In this document: in pieces, positions 1 through 11,481 of the stretch
Numbering within the stretch: position 1 is the stretch's first letter
Layout: each line of letters starts with the position of its first letter
DNA from: Liopterus haemorrhoidalis
Taxonomy: Eukaryota; Arthropoda; Insecta; Coleoptera; Dytiscidae
Reading direction: 5' to 3'
NCBI GenBank assembly: GCA_963971575.1
Contig: OZ020618.1
Location: 34,636,731 to 34,700,730, forward strand
Length of the DNA: 64,000 bases
Program-made: the position numbers and the translations under genes
Notes under the pieces: generated by a model
Database searches by the model: none
Seen by the model: only the letters and a program-made list of their open reading frames with translations
Told to the model about the DNA's origin: nothing

Positions 1-402
1 ACTGTTATTGGAACAGGACATGCTCCTGCGTGTGGCCGAGTTTTGTAAAATAAAAAAATTAAAAATAAAACCCTTCACACGACAATATTCTGTAAATGTC
101 TGTCGCAAACAAAATAAGTTTTGTAAATGCTTTCGGGTTACAAAACTTCAAACCTCGGATGTTTTACGCAATTCAACCAAACTTTAAACACATCAGGTTC
201 ACGTTTAGGAAATTGGTGACGAACAGACGTAACAAATTTCAGGCCGGTACACAGCAACGTTTAAGGTATTCAGAAACAGATTCCATATTTGTAAATTAAA
301 AAAAAAAAATACACTTTTCGTAAATGAAAAAAAAAAAAAAAACTACTGTTGAGCACTTTTCACAAGCACTGAACAAACAAAAATGGCCCACATAAAGCAT
401 TA
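1..402. other. AT-rich sequence, no gene seen
   Basis: Apart from two A-runs near 300 and 330, nothing coding or repetitive was recognised. A 67-codon open frame at 96-299 resembles nothing I know. Confidence 0.5.
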
Positions 403-930
403 AGCCGCATTCAGAGCTCTTTAAATTAACACGTTGTAGACTGTTATGTTTTTATACATTTTTTAACGTTCTACGTGTCGTTTACAGCAGCGTTAGAAAT
501 TAGTGGGTTACGAATAGTCCGACATCTGTGTGTCTTTAAACCAACAACATTGCTTCATAAAATGTTTTCTATCTAATACCCTTTTTTATAATTCTGCTGT
601 TCTAGATTTTAACTAACTAAACCTAACCTAATTACCTAAATTGATCATATTTACTGTCCATCTTTGTAATTTTGAGCAATATTTGTTAATTATTACATTT
701 TGTTAGATTATGTAAAGGCATACAATATCTACGATGTCTTTGATAGACTGAGATAGCCAATGTAATAGCTATAAGTTTGGAAAATAATCCACAATCCACA
801 ACGAACAACGTATTAAATTTAGACGTTTGAACGGTTTCACGTCTTCACCATATGACAAACTTCTAGTGACAATCAACAGAGTACAAGCGACAGTCTATAA
901 GCTATTGATTTAAGAGCTCTAAATGCGGCT
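403..930. mobile_element. PIF/Harbinger-like MITE candidate
   Basis: The ends form an imperfect terminal inverted repeat. The left end reads AGCCGCATTCAGAGCTCTT; the reverse complement of the right end reads AGCCGCATTTAGAGCTCTT, and weaker matching continues for about 45 bp. Both ends abut TTA (400-402 and 931-933), the target duplication expected for PIF/Harbinger elements. The interior (about 440 bp) has no open frame. Superfamily is inferred only from the 3-bp TTA duplication. Confidence 0.5.
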
Positions 931-1552
931 TTAGGCCAACTGTATTAGAACTGGTAACTGTTCAGGGAAACTAATAGTGGTTACAGCTCGGGTATATGCG
1001 TCAGGCTACGGTTACACTGTATCCGTGCGTGCGGTGACGAGCGTTTACCTTGAACGTCCTTGTCCTGATCCGAGGATAGGTGGTTTCAATCATACGTGCG
1101 ACTTACGTGTGATCTCATTCAAATTAAACTATTTTATTTAAAATATCATAGTTATTATTAACTTAACATCAAAAACATATAAAACAACATTATTTATAGT
1201 AATAAAACAAAACAAAAATTGTTCTATGCATTTTTAGATGAATACTTGAGGAGTTACGGAGAAACACACTAAAACTAAGATCTTGAAATATCTCCTTTAT
1301 TGTTAACAGCAAAAACCTGTATGACTAAAATTGTTTAGAATACAAAAACAAATATTTTTGCCCGAAGTATTTTTTCATCTGGATGAATAATAATTTTATA
1401 CATGAATCTCGAAAAAATAGACAGACAGAAATGGATTTTTTTGTTGATTTTGTCGGACAGAAACAAACCTATTTGTTTCTGCAGAACTCCAAAGAAAATA
1501 AGAAAACAAAATAAATGAATAAACAGATAAATAACGAAATAAATAAATCTTC
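931..1552. other. AT-rich stretch, no gene seen
   Basis: No open frame or repeat was recognised. The segment around 960-1120 is more GC-rich than its surroundings but gave no match. Confidence 0.5.
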
Positions 1553-2313
1553 AATATGAAGGAATCAGGTGCTGTATCGGAGAATTACATTCATCTACTA
1601 AAAATGCATTATTAGCTGAACCAAACGTAATGCCACTTGAATTGCGCAGAAAAATTCTATCAGTCCTATACCTATAGGTCAGTATTGTACAGAGGTTCTA
1701 TCGTCGAATTATAGGAGAAATAGAAACATGCCCTTAATAATCGAAACCTCTTTAAGTCTATCGAACATCTTTCCACTCCGTGCTGTTAGCCATAATATTC
1801 CATGCTTTTCTTACCCATTTAGGTTTTCACTACCAAATAATTATTTCATAGCTGATCATAACATGATACAGATATCTTCCTCAAATTATCGGGAAAACAA
1901 CTTATCAGTTTTGGATAAGGTAAAATTAAAATGGCCAAATGCACAACATATATATATACTGACGGATCAAAATCAACCAATGGCGTAGGTTGTGCTGTTT
2001 TAGATCCTCAACGCAATTTTAGCCTAAAATATAAACTCTATAAACAATGCGGAAATAGTGGCCTTAAAGTTGAGTTTAGAATACTTAAATAATCACTTTC
2101 ATAATGAATTTGTAATTTTTTTATTGTAAAAGCGCCGTCCTAAAATTGAGTTGCCCTGGATTTGAGAAAAAGAATTATTCACTAATTTATGATATCATTA
2201 AAGGTCTAAACGATTTCACGATCAGCGGTAGAATTATTAAAATATGCTGGATTAAAGGCCACTCAGATTTTGAGTTCAACGTCGAAGTCGATCTTCTAGC
2301 CAAAGAAGCAGCT

Positions 2314-2529
2314 TGAATCAGTACAGGTTTTTTATTTTACAATTTATTTTTCCTGTAAAATTCAACACTCATTGTAAAAAAATTAAATATTGTTAATTGA
2401 AAAAACAAGATTTATGTAAATAGTATATGGGTAATACTAGAAGCATAACCTATTACTATTGTACATGTTCTACACACAATGTAATACATTTTTATCAAAG
2501 ACAATAAAAGAAATTTTAAATAAATAATA
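2314..2529 (+). mobile_element. Short non-LTR fragment inserted in RNase H remnant
   Basis: A 216-bp block interrupts the RNase H remnant and is bracketed by the perfect 12-bp duplication AAAGAAGCAGCT (2302-2313 and 2530-2541). It ends in an A-rich tail containing AATAAAAG, as expected of a 5'-truncated retroposed copy. Reading across the block restores the host frame (LAKEAA then VNGSLLN). No coding sequence remains in it. Confidence 0.75.
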
Positions 2530-2647
2530 AAAGAAGCAGCTGTAAATGGCTCCCTCTTAAATATTCCTCTAAACAGATGAGATTATGTCAATCTTTAATT
2601 CTTCCATATACAACCAATGGCAACAAGAATACATAGATTCTCTACAG

Positions 2648-2766
2648 CAGCGTTTCTCAACAGGGGGCCGTGAAAGCTTCGTCGGGGGGCCGCGAAGTCA
2701 TACAAGACCGAAGCATGAAATTATAATAGAAAAACCTTCAATTTTGCAAGATATATTAAATAAAGA

Positions 2767-2812
<46 letters not shown>

Positions 2813-3356
2813 TTATTATTAATAATGTTATGACATTTATATTCATTAAAATATACATTTTAAACATAAATAAAATAAACTATATTTATTTTGACAACTA
2901 ATTTAAACTAATTAAAACGGTTCGCGTTGGAAGTACTTCAAGTACTTTCAAGTAGGTACGACTTGAATGTGCAATATTTTTGTTAAGCTCCGAGCTACTG
3001 TTAACTAAAGGGTGAGGATGCGAAAGGGTTCAAAATAGAAAGCAACTTTGAACACTTGTAAATAAAAATACTTGCAAGCCATTATAGGTAACCTTAACAG
3101 ATATTAAAAACATGTTTATGTAAAAGTTGTTTCTTTTCAAAATCTTTATCCAAATATACCCAACACGCCATATGTTCCTATATAAAAAATCGAAGTTGTC
3201 CTTGATATCCAGTACTTTTGGTTTATTACGGAAAATTTAAAAACCAAATTTTTGCTTGCAAGTTTCTCAGTTTGCTCACACATTGTCGAGACACATTGTC
3301 ACTTCTATGTGGATACACCTTGAGATCCCTCCCCCCCTCTCACCCTCTCTCTCTCG

Positions 3357-3392
<36 letters not shown>

Positions 3393-3464
3393 GTATAGGG
3401 GGCCGCAGACAATATTTACGTTATTTTGGGGGGGCCCCATGCCAAAAAAGGTTGAGAAACACTG
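2648..3464. mobile_element. hAT non-autonomous element (817 bp)
   Basis: Terminal inverted repeats CAGCGTTTCTCAAC and GTTGAGAAACACTG lie between perfect 8-bp duplications CTCTACAG (2640-2647, 3465-3472), which is diagnostic for hAT. GC-rich blocks follow each end. The interior holds an (ATT)n microsatellite at about 2768-2822 and a (CT)n(TA)n tract at about 3330-3393. No transposase is present. Removing it rejoins the LINE RNase H-distal reading frame. Confidence 0.9.
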
Positions 3465-3930
3465 CTCTACAGTTCAAAGGATCATACTATGGTCAAAACC
3501 ACTTCTTCCTAGAAAGCATTGGTTTTCTTCTCAACAAAGCAGATCTTTTTTATCCGGCTTAGATTTAATCACACCTTCTCTCCATATCATCTGCATAGGA
3601 TTAATATAGTTTCGTCTCCTTTCTGTCCGTGTGATAATTTGTCTGTCAGCGATTCGAACCATTTATTGTTCGAACGTCCAATTCATTTTCGCAATCGTAA
3701 CTTATTCATACTAAATTTAGTTTTCCAAAAAATATCCTTACCTACCAATATTCAGACACTTCTTGCTACTAACTCTCTAGATATTTATAAAATTATTTAT
3801 TACTACATTAAAGCAGAAAATATCAAATTATAAATGTATTTTTAAAACCTGTAATGTATTTATTTATATCTGGCTAATAGCCAAAGCTGCTAAAGACAAC
3901 AAATAAATGAAAAAAATAAATAAATAAAAA

Positions 3931-4562
3931 ATCCCCATTGTTATGCAGTAGCATATTAACAATTCTAACGACACAAGAGCAGGTTTTCGAAACATCGTTT
4001 ACTTTAACACTTAAACACATAACATTCACACTCTCACATAACATCATCACATATTTCTCAACTTCGGTTAGGTTTTTTAATCCTAGAATTAAACAATATC
4101 ACTCGAATATCTCATAATCAATGCATGCAACAACATTTTCAAATACAGATTATGTTACTTTTGTAACGGGTGCTGTGTACTAACCATGTAATTTTATGTA
4201 TTTTAATTAGTTACCGAATAAACTTTATATACATTATATACATGATAAATTGTTTATATACATTAATAATTCTATTCTTCTTCTAATTTTGGAAAAAAAA
4301 AGGCTTTGACTCAAAACTCATATTTTTGGCCTGCTGGACGCATAAAAAACAAACATGTTTGTGCGTCGACGCAAGTTACCGCACGCAAGTATGCATGAAC
4401 TGTAAACCATGCTGATTTAACTTCATGCGTTTGTTTTGTTGTCAGTTCTCGTACGTTCAAAAAATCGCTCGTTTCCGCATCCAGTAACTGCACATTGAAA
4501 CCCTGAAATTTATCCTTTTCCGGTTTCGGTTTGCATGAAGATACCAGTACCTACCAGTAAGT
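3931..4562. other. AT-rich stretch, no gene seen
   Basis: No coding similarity or boundary was recognised between the LINE tail and the inverted-repeat region. The short frames here match nothing I know. Confidence 0.5.
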
Positions 4563-6815
4563 GGTTGCTGGTGAGTAAAATATTTGGGGGACACTTTTTG
4601 ACACATATACTGCAATGGTTTCCAGGTGTCCCTCGTTTTTTTGAAATCACTCTCCCGTCCTAAAATGATTTTCCGAATTTTTTCACGCCCCCTGTCCTTA
4701 ATTGTTGTTTTTCAGAATTTCTACCACCCATCCTCCATGATTTTTAAATATCTGGCCCACGATTCAACTCAATCTGGCCCATGAAACATATTATATATAT
4801 TCTTTATTCCCTAGGCCTTGCGGCGTTCAGGGTATTAACCATTAAAAACAAAATAGAAAAATCAATCCAAAAATAAATAAAGTACAATACAATCCAATAA
4901 ATTTACAATATTTTTTCTCATTTCTTTCTTCTTGCTCCAATATCCCTCTCCTTCTTCCTGTTCTCATTCTGGTTTCCCTCTCTGATCTCCTTCCTTCTTG
5001 CTTCCAGTTCTCTCGCTCATCTTTGATTTATTTTATTCTATTCTCTTCCCATGAAACATATTTAGAGTTGATATAAACGATGTATCAAGGTAGAGGGAAT
5101 AAGATTGTTCTCGAAAACGCGATTTGTAAGTTGGGAAAAAAAATTGAAAATTTGTTCGATTGTGAAATATTCAATTATGGCCGTTGAGGACCAATATTTT
5201 TATTTAATAATTAAGTTTCATAGCTACTCACATTAATTTTAACATAACGCACAGTATCAATTTTTACGTCTGAGTACTTCACAAATCAAGACTAACGAAC
5301 TAAGCTAAGGACACCAGCCGAAATTCACTAATACATACACACTAAAACTCGTCGCTGTTGCCTTTTCCAGTTCATTTTTATTATTTGCGTAGATCAGGGG
5401 AAGGGTGTCTAACTGGAGATCTGCGGGCCGCATGCTGCCCAATACTTCAATTTTTGTGGCCCGCAATGAGTTTAATGCTATATGTCTTACATAGTATAAA
5501 AATTTATTTTACCGAAAATACCTCATGACAGAATCTGTGCGGGTCGCGGCGTCAAGACTTCGACAAAGGGCGGAAAACCAATAGTTAAGCAGCAACTGTT
5601 GCAGTTAGACAAGGCCGTCCGATAGTCGGTAGATCGGTGATTCCCCGTGATTCCAATTAATACACTAGTAAGCAGTGTTTTCAAATAACACTTTTATATA
5701 AGTGCAACTGCTGTGTATATTACCAATACGCTGATTTCGACTCGTTTTTGTTTTGTTGTTCGATAAAGAAAATATTTTGGCAAAATTTAATTGTTATTAT
5801 TCAAATGTTATTTCTTTACTTCTTCCAAATAAATATTCAGAAAAATGGTGGAAAATGAAAAGCAGAATGAGTAATAATATAAATAAATATCGTGAGTCCC
5901 GCGGGAATTTTACTTGTTAGAAAAATGGCCTGGGGATGAAATGAGTTTCCTGGCGTAGATAAATACATTAGAAATCGTATGTGGCAATCAGTGGCGGCTG
6001 AGACAAGGTGGCGCTGGGACAGTGACCTCCTAATATTTAGATTAAAAGCTCATTTGTAATTTAAATTTGCATTAAAGCAGCTAAATATATCTGCATATAT
6101 TTATTTTTGTTATTTCTAATTCAAAGAGTTTTCACGTAAGTGTTAGATTTCAAAAATTTAGATCTAGGAAACAATACTCAGGTGGACACAACTCGTAGTG
6201 TCCCAATGCACAGTGTTGTCACATGCGATTTTTAATGCATTTATCTTCACAATTCCTTAACGACTGATGGTTGAGCTATCTGTAGCTCAGATCATAATAA
6301 AAAAATATGTGTAATAAAAAATATTTCATTTTCAAGTTGTACTTGAGCAATATTTTTAACTATTTTTATTTTTATTATGGTCAACTTCGGTCATCAAATT
6401 TTTAATCAAACTTACACATCGTATTTTCGAGAAAAATCGTATTCCCTCTATCTTGATACATTGTGTATAACAGTTCTAAATAAATTTCACGCGCCAGATT
6501 GAGTTAGGTTTGGGGCCAGATATTTAAAAATCACAGAGGACAGGTGGGAGAAATTCTGAAAATCATTTGAGAACGTGGGGAAGAAATTCTGAAAATCAAT
6601 TAAGGACAGGGGGAGTGGAATTTCCGAAATCTTTTGAGGACGGGGTGTAGGGAGACAACAAAAAAAAAAAAAAACAATGGGCAAACATTTCATGCAAGCC
6701 GTTTGAAACTTATTGTTTGGCCGGACACCGGATTAGGCGCGCGGGCCTTTGGCTGGACACCATTGTAGTATATGGATAAAAAAGTGTCTCCCCAAATATT
6801 TTACTCACCAGCCGC
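4563..6815. repeat. Long inverted repeat pair A (about 400-600 bp arms)
   Basis: The left arm (about 4563-5170, interrupted by a LINE end at 4793-5049) is complementary to the right arm (about 6390-6815). Landmarks pair in order: GGTGAGTAAAATATTTGG near 4570 with its complement near 6790; 'tctggccc' near 4750 with 'ggggccag' near 6512; and the tract around 5085-5110 with 6430-6465. Arms have diverged by indels. No transposase is visible in the roughly 1.2 kb between them. This looks like a foldback or long-TIR non-autonomous transposon. The terminal CAGTGGCGGCTG-like end is shared with pair B. Confidence 0.65.
4793..5049 (-). mobile_element. 5'-truncated LINE 3' end, same family as the 10.4-14.4 kb LINE
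   Basis: A perfect 13-bp duplication CATGAAACATATT (4780-4792 and 5050-5062) brackets the block. On the minus strand it is purine-rich, then ends with AATACCCTGAACGCCGCAAG, GGGAATAAAG and a TA-rich tail. This aligns with the 3' terminus of the long LINE near 14330-14385 (AATACCCTAAACACCGAAAC, GGGAAATAAAG, TATATATA). It is a short retroposed copy inserted into the left arm of pair A. Confidence 0.8.
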
Positions 6816-7025
6816 TATTGGTGGCAACACTGTATATTGGGACACTACTAGAAGCGTCCCAAGCATTGTATTCTTTATTTAAATTTTTAAAATATAACAT
6901 TTATATGAAAAATCTTTGAACTAGAGATAATAAAAATAAATATATGCAGATCTATTTAGCTAATTTAATGCAATTTTAAAGTATAAATGAGTTTTATTTT
7001 ATTAAAATTTTTAGGTTAGCCACTG
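5989..7025. repeat. Inverted repeat pair B (about 210-250 bp arms), CAGTGGCGGCT ends
   Basis: The left arm, 5989-6245, starts CAGTGGCGGCTG; the right arm, about 6815-7025, ends AGCCACTG. Internal landmarks pair, for example CTAAATATATCTGCATATA near 6080 with its complement near 6945, and 'agtgtccca' near 6198 with 'tgggacact' near 6838. The ends look hAT-like, but the 8-bp flanks (gtggcaat, gtaccttc) do not match, so no target duplication is shown. Pair B interleaves with pair A. Confidence 0.6.
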
Positions 7026-7404
7026 GTACCTTCAACTAGATAACTATTCATACGTTACTGTACGGGAAGGTAGTATATCTCGCAGGCACATGATGTGTTC
7101 CCCTTTCTTCTCACTTCTCAAAATTACCATCTATCATAAGCATAAAGAAAATAGACAGAAATCTATTATTTATTGTAATAATATAGCGGTGGTACTTAAA
7201 CGTATACTTAAACGTATGTAGTTTGTGGTGTGGATATTATGTTCTCTGTCATTTGATACTGTCGTGTAATTGTGAATATTTCGATTATTGTACAATAGAT
7301 AAATGCACTGATTTTTATATTTTTTTTTCGTTATATTGAGATGTATATTACGTACACAATGTGCTTTTATAAAGTTAATGGCAGTATTTGACTGGTAAAA
7401 ATTA
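7026..7404. repeat. Dispersed repeat copy, no gene
   Basis: The segment near 7060-7150 resembles 27310-27390 in the same orientation: 'ggtagtatatctcgcaggcac' corresponds to 'gatagtatacttcacaggcg', followed by a shared 'gtgt(t)c' and CTTCT...AAATTACCAT. Nothing coding was found. Confidence 0.45.
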
Positions 7405-7627
7405 TGTTTTTTTAGAATTTCACAGGTATAACCAAGAAACCCTTATTCCTTCATTCATGTGTCTTTACGCTTGTACGGTAAAAATTGGTGGTCAAACGAC
7501 TAGATCTAGTGAGTTGAAATTCAGCATTCATCTACAGCCCAAATATAGAAAAATGACTAAAAAATCGCTTCGAAACAAATATTTATGTAACGATTTTTTT
7601 TGGTGTCAGATATCAAACAAAACATCA
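7405..7627 (+). repeat. R-family repeat, 5' head fragment
   Basis: Matches the head of the R family seen at 31038 and 20500: 'acaggtataaccaagaaaccc', then 'cggtaaaaattg', 'gagttgaaatt' and 'tatcaaac'. The microsatellite seen in the 31-kb copy is absent here. No coding role is evident. Confidence 0.6.
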
Positions 7628-7875
7628 TGTACCAATTAGGCATCCCTAGTAAACTTATCAAGATAACAATTGTTTGTGTGTGTGTGTGTCGGGATCCACA
7701 AGCAAAGTGAAAGTAGGAAAGCTTTTGTCACAGCCTTTAGAAATACATACTGGAGTCAAACAAGGAGATGCCACCTCATCTTTGCTGTTTAACCCCGTGC
7801 TAAAATATGTAATCGTCAGGATGGTGTTACGAAAAGCCCAAGATCCCAATCACCGTGGTCAAAACATTAAATGGT
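7628..7875 (+). pseudogene. Non-LTR reverse transcriptase fragment
   Basis: Reads YQLGIPSKLIKI, then after a (GT)n expansion SKVKVGKLLSQPLEIHTGVK and QGDATSSLLFNPVLKYVI. GVxQGDxxSxLLFN is the RT motif-B region (canonical GVRQGDALSPLLFN) of many non-LTR retrotransposons, and 'LGIPSKLI' is the stretch normally about 30 residues before it. Only about 80 codons survive, interrupted by the microsatellite. Clade cannot be assigned. Confidence 0.7.
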
Positions 7876-7991
7876 AGTATTGAAATTTTCCGGAAGTACA
7901 GGATATTAAGGACAGTTTCGAATTGTTATATTGGAACGTATGTCATATTGAGTATCTTTGGATAGAGCTTTTCAAAAGAAACAACTTTTAC

Positions 7992-9500
7992 TTAAACTCT
8001 ATATTTTTGATCTCTACGATCAAAAATATAGAGCAACACATGGAGTATATAAATTCCAGGAAGAGTAAGAATTCTATAATCTTTGAAAATATTTCGGCAC
8101 GAAGTTAAAGGATGTAATTTAAACATGGTTCGTAAAATACGCTTTTGAGATATAAATACGTTGTTCATAGAACTGCTACTACCCCAAAAGGCAATGCCAT
8201 ATATTAGACGGGAATAAACATGGGCGTTATAAAATAGTAAGATATAATTTTTATCTAAAACGTTACGCAGTATTCTGAACTGATAACAGACTACATTTAG
8301 CCTGGAAACAAGGTACATACAGTGATTGTATCTCTATCTCTATTTTTCTATCCTTTAGACAGAAAGGTTCAGCTATATTGAGACCAATTCTATAATCAAG
8401 TCTAAAGTTCATATAGCTTGTTTTACTATAGTTGAGGGTAAGCATGTTGGCGGTAAACCATTTTATGAGGTCTTCCAAAATAGCAGAGCAGGAGGTTCTT
8501 ATGTCGCCAGTAGTGGAGCCCCTCACAAGAAAGGATGTATCGTCAGCATAGAGCACTGGTGTAGTATTGTCATATTTTTGCAAAAAAGTAGCCAGGTGAT
8601 TAATGAAAAGGATAAATAAAATAGGGCCTAATATAAAACCCTGTGGTACACCAATCTCATTATTCCGAACGTCAGATTTGATTTTAAGATTAGTACTTTG
8701 TAATGAATGAAAAGGAAGCTCAACATATTGTAATCGGTTCAGAAGATAAGTTTTGAACCAATTTAAAGCAACGCCCCTTATGCCCATTAGTTCGAGTTTT
8801 GATAGTAGTAGGCTATGATTCACACAATCGAAATCCCTACTAAGGTCACAAAAGACCCCAATAGACGATACAAGATTACGACAAACTTCCATGATAAAAG
8901 CAATAATTGCTGTTGAGGTGGAAAGTCCAGTACGGAAACCATGCTGCGTGTTGTTTAATATATTATGGGCAGTTGTGAAATTAATTAGTCTATTACTCAT
9001 GCTGTACTCAAAAATTTTAGAGAAAACCGAGCAAAAGGCAATGCGTCTATAATTAGCAACATTAGCTTTATCACCATTCTTATGGACTGGGTTAATTTTA
9101 ACAACCTTAAGTTTTGAGGGGAAAAAACCTTGTGAAAATGACAGATTAACAATATATGTAATGGGTTCAATAATCTCTGTTAATCAGATCTTGATAATAA
9201 TATCAGGAATCTCATCTGGGCCATTTGAGCATTTGTTTTTAAGTTTACGGTATAATAGATAATAAAATAATAATAATAAAATATTGAAAACGCTAGCTAC
9301 CAGCATAGGATCAGTTAGAAGGTTGTCTTGATCGCATAGAGTGATATTATTGGTAGTTTCAGCTTTATTAGTTAGCTCTGCAATTATTTTCCAAGATACT
9401 TTCGTTTGATTTAAGGGATTTGTGTTCCGGATCTTGGACATATAAAATAATTTTCTAGTGGTATTTACTAGATGAAAATGTTTCTCCCACTGATATATTT
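7992..9500 (-). pseudogene. CR1/L2-group LINE reverse transcriptase, degenerate
   Basis: The minus strand carries most of an RT domain in several frames. In order from about 9490 downwards: a pre-RT segment (SKIRNTNPLNQTKVSWKII), a fingers region (INPVHKNGDKANVANYRRIA near 9095), HGFRTGLSTSTAI, motif A FCDLSRDFDCVNHSLLLSKL near 8860 (usual SKAFD is SRDFD), GIRGVALNWFKTYLLNRLQY, motif B IGVPQGFILGPILFI near 8640, and motif C LYADDTSFLV near 8550. The downstream thumb/C-terminal part is YSRLIYGIAFWGSS and SQKRILRTMFKLHP (8000-8250). A frameshift near 8300 and others at 9000-9180 inactivate it. The tract resembles CR1/L2-type elements; the clade is from memory. Confidence 0.8.
7997..8033. repeat. 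Perfect 16-bp palindrome with 5-nt loop
   Basis: CTCTATATTTTTGATC (7997-8012) is followed by TCTAC and its exact complement (8018-8033). It lies at the junction between the plus-strand RT fragment and the minus-strand LINE, so it may mark an inversion or fold-back join. It could also form a strong hairpin. Confidence 0.7.
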
Positions 9501-9621
9501 CTTAATTTATTTCATGATACACTATTAAACAAAATTGTGGGATGGACAAATTCTAAAGCAGTTAGAATATATAAAAATTTGAAAAGCAATTCAAACATGT
9601 ATCGCTAGAAAATGTCGACAA

Positions 9622-10215
9622 AACTGAACTAAAAAAATCCTTGGTTTGTGCATTACTATGGATAATGTACTAATGCCTAGCATCAAATGTTATAGGTCAA
9701 AACAAGAAATTTACTACCATACCTTGTTCACAAATACGATGGGACGAAACCGATTCGCAATAATACTTCGTTGTATGTGTTTCTACAATAAAAATGATGA
9801 CCTAGCAGATGATATGCATAAAATTAGTAACGTTAGAGCACATATTCTTGAAAATATCAGAAATGTTTATTATCCTGGGCGTAACTTATCAGTATATGAA
9901 GTATTGCAGTTTTGGCGTGGAAGATTAGTATTTAGGCAGTATATACCAAATAAAGCTGCCAAATACGGTATAAAGCTCTATGAACTATGCACACTGAAGA
10001 TATGCTACAAAAAAGAACACATATAGTTGGCACTCTTCGAAGTAACAGAAAAGGTAACCCAACAGAAGTTATAGAGAAAAAAAAAAGCCTGCCATAAATT
10101 TGAAATGACTTCTGTGACAAGTAGAAATGAAAAGGAGACGATGAAACCGAAAATTGTCGTCGATTATAATAAATCCATGCCTGGTACCAATAGAGCTGAA
10201 AACCATCAGATGGTA
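9622..10215 (+). pseudogene. piggyBac transposase remnant
   Basis: A frame from about 9646 to 10026 reads MGRNRFAIILRCMCFYNKND, then KISNVRAHILENI, YYPGRNLSVYEVLQFWRGRL and FRQYIPNKAAKYGIKLYEL. These match piggyBac transposase: N-terminal RF..IL....F, the catalytic-core 'nlsiDE.m..F.GR' and YIPNKP.KYGIK. The Asp-Glu of the first catalytic motif is VYE here, so the first Asp is lost. Other frames then continue with HIVGTLRSNRKGNP and DYNKSMPGTNRAE, the second-half motifs. Frameshifts near 9985, 10075 and 10110 make it dead. The N-terminus and terminal repeats were not found. Confidence 0.85.
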
Positions 10216-10456
10216 TTTCGCTTTTTTTGAAGATGATTGAAGTGGAAGAAAAAGAAGAGGCGATAGGAGGAAGCGTATAGCATGGTGGAAGTGGAGAATT
10301 GTTATCCAGGGGGGGGGGGGGGGGAGCCGAATGTATCATTTGATATTTAATCTAAAGATAAGGTAGAATATTTAGTAGTTAAATGGGTCAGAATAAGCAA
10401 GTAGACATTTTAGTTATTGGTGACAGCTAGTGATCAATAGACATACTTAAATATTG
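10216..10456. other. Spacer with a G-run
   Basis: Contains a 14-G run near 10310-10324 and nothing coding. It separates the piggyBac remnant from the LINE. Confidence 0.5.
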
Positions 10457-10527
10457 ATATCAGCAGAGAACAGACGAGAAGTGAGTAGCGGGGAGTAGGC
10501 AACCTGCAAGACACCGGAGTGAGGAAA

Positions 10528-11073
10528 ATGGGCGAGAGTCAGGCGCGGTCACGAGCGAATAGTATAGGGTCTTTGACGGACTGGATGAGGAAAATAATGG
10601 AGACGGAGAAAAAGGAAGGTAGTTAGATCGTCGGTGTCAAGGAAGAGGAAAGTTGGGTGCAGAGCTAGCAGCGAAAAGATAGAATGGGGAGGGAAGAAGA
10701 TGGAAGAATGGAGAAGCATACTGAAGGAATGTTGAAGGAGATCCTGGGGAGAATGGAAAAGGACAAAGACGAAATAAAGACAGAAATAAGGATGATGGGT
10801 GAAGAATATGATAGAAGTCAGGCAGAGCAGGCGGAGGAGATTAAAGGGCTGAAGTTAGAGTTGGAGGATACAAGAAGAAGGCTAGAAATAATGGAAAAGA
10901 ATGAGAGAAAGCTAAGGTCGAGGGAACAGGCGGGTGAGGAATTAAAGCAATTGGAAAAAAGGATGGAAGAGGTAGAGATAGGACAAGAAAGGGGAGAAAG
11001 GGAAGCGAGGAGAAACAATATAGGAGTCAGAAGAGCAGAGCAAAAGAGCAGAATATGGAGAATATGGAGGTAG
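10528..11073 (+). pseudogene. LINE ORF1, coiled-coil RNA-binding-type protein, broken
   Basis: The likely start is the ATG at 10528 (MGESQARSRANSIGSLTDWM), stopped by TAG at 10622. The frame from 10684 gives about 129 residues that are almost only E, K, R, M, L, D, Q and G. A heptad-like pattern over most of the length (EEIKGLKLELEDTRRRLEIM) suggests a coiled coil. LINE ORF1 proteins commonly contain such trimerising coiled coils. No zinc knuckle or RRM is visible. Frames continue to about 11480 without long openings. Confidence 0.55.
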
Positions 11074-11481
11074 GAATTAAAAGAATGGTAAAGGACTTAA
11101 CACGGAAAGAAATGGAAGTAGGGGGAATACAGGAGATAGGAAGAGGAGAAGGGAAAATGTGGATAGTACAATTGAAAAAGTGGGAAGATAAAAGAGACGT
11201 GATGATGCAGAAAAGTGGGCTGAGAGGATAGGAACTGTACGTTGATGATGACTTAACAAAGAAGGATAGAGAGATCAAGGGGTATGTAGAGAGAAGAAAA
11301 GGAAAAAGGCAGCCAAGCGAAGCTGGGCTACATGAAGATACAAATAGATGGGAGATGGAAGAGGTGGAACGAGTTTAGGGGTGAGGTAGAGAAAATACGG
11401 AATTTTCAGCAAGGAGGGAAGAGGTAGAAGAGGGGATCCAAAAGGGAAAGAGGAGGGGAGAGAGCGAGGACGAGAAATAAG

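Larger units (their letters stand above)
1553..3930 (+). pseudogene. 5'-truncated LINE: RT-RNase H linker, RNase H and C-terminal zinc-knuckle region
   Basis: Remnant of the ORF2 C-terminal half of a non-LTR retrotransposon of the I/jockey type. In shifting frames one reads the RT-RNase H linker (PLELRRKILS near 1630), the RNase H start YTDGSKSTNGVGCAV near 1955 (the Asp is the first catalytic residue), and its end CWIKGHSDFEFNVEVDLLAKEA near 2250-2310 with the His of the catalytic set. After two later insertions it resumes with GLRFNHTFSPYHLHRIN and a C-x-C...H cluster (SPFCPCDN, SNHLLFERP) near 3560-3690, typical of the region after RNase H. The 3' UTR ends in a WCTGGCTAATAGCCAAAG-like motif and an A-rich TAAA tail near 3930. 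Several stops and frameshifts make it dead. The same 3' motif recurs in two SINEs of this window. Confidence 0.8.

Noticed and set aside
5396..5460. hAT-type left end (CAGGGGAAGGGTGTCTAACTG) followed by GGGCCGC blocks
   Set aside because: No matching right end or 8-bp duplication was found, so it is not called an element.
9932..10339. 135-codon minus-strand Pro/Ser-rich frame
   Set aside because: Antisense to the piggyBac remnant and dependent on a G-run.
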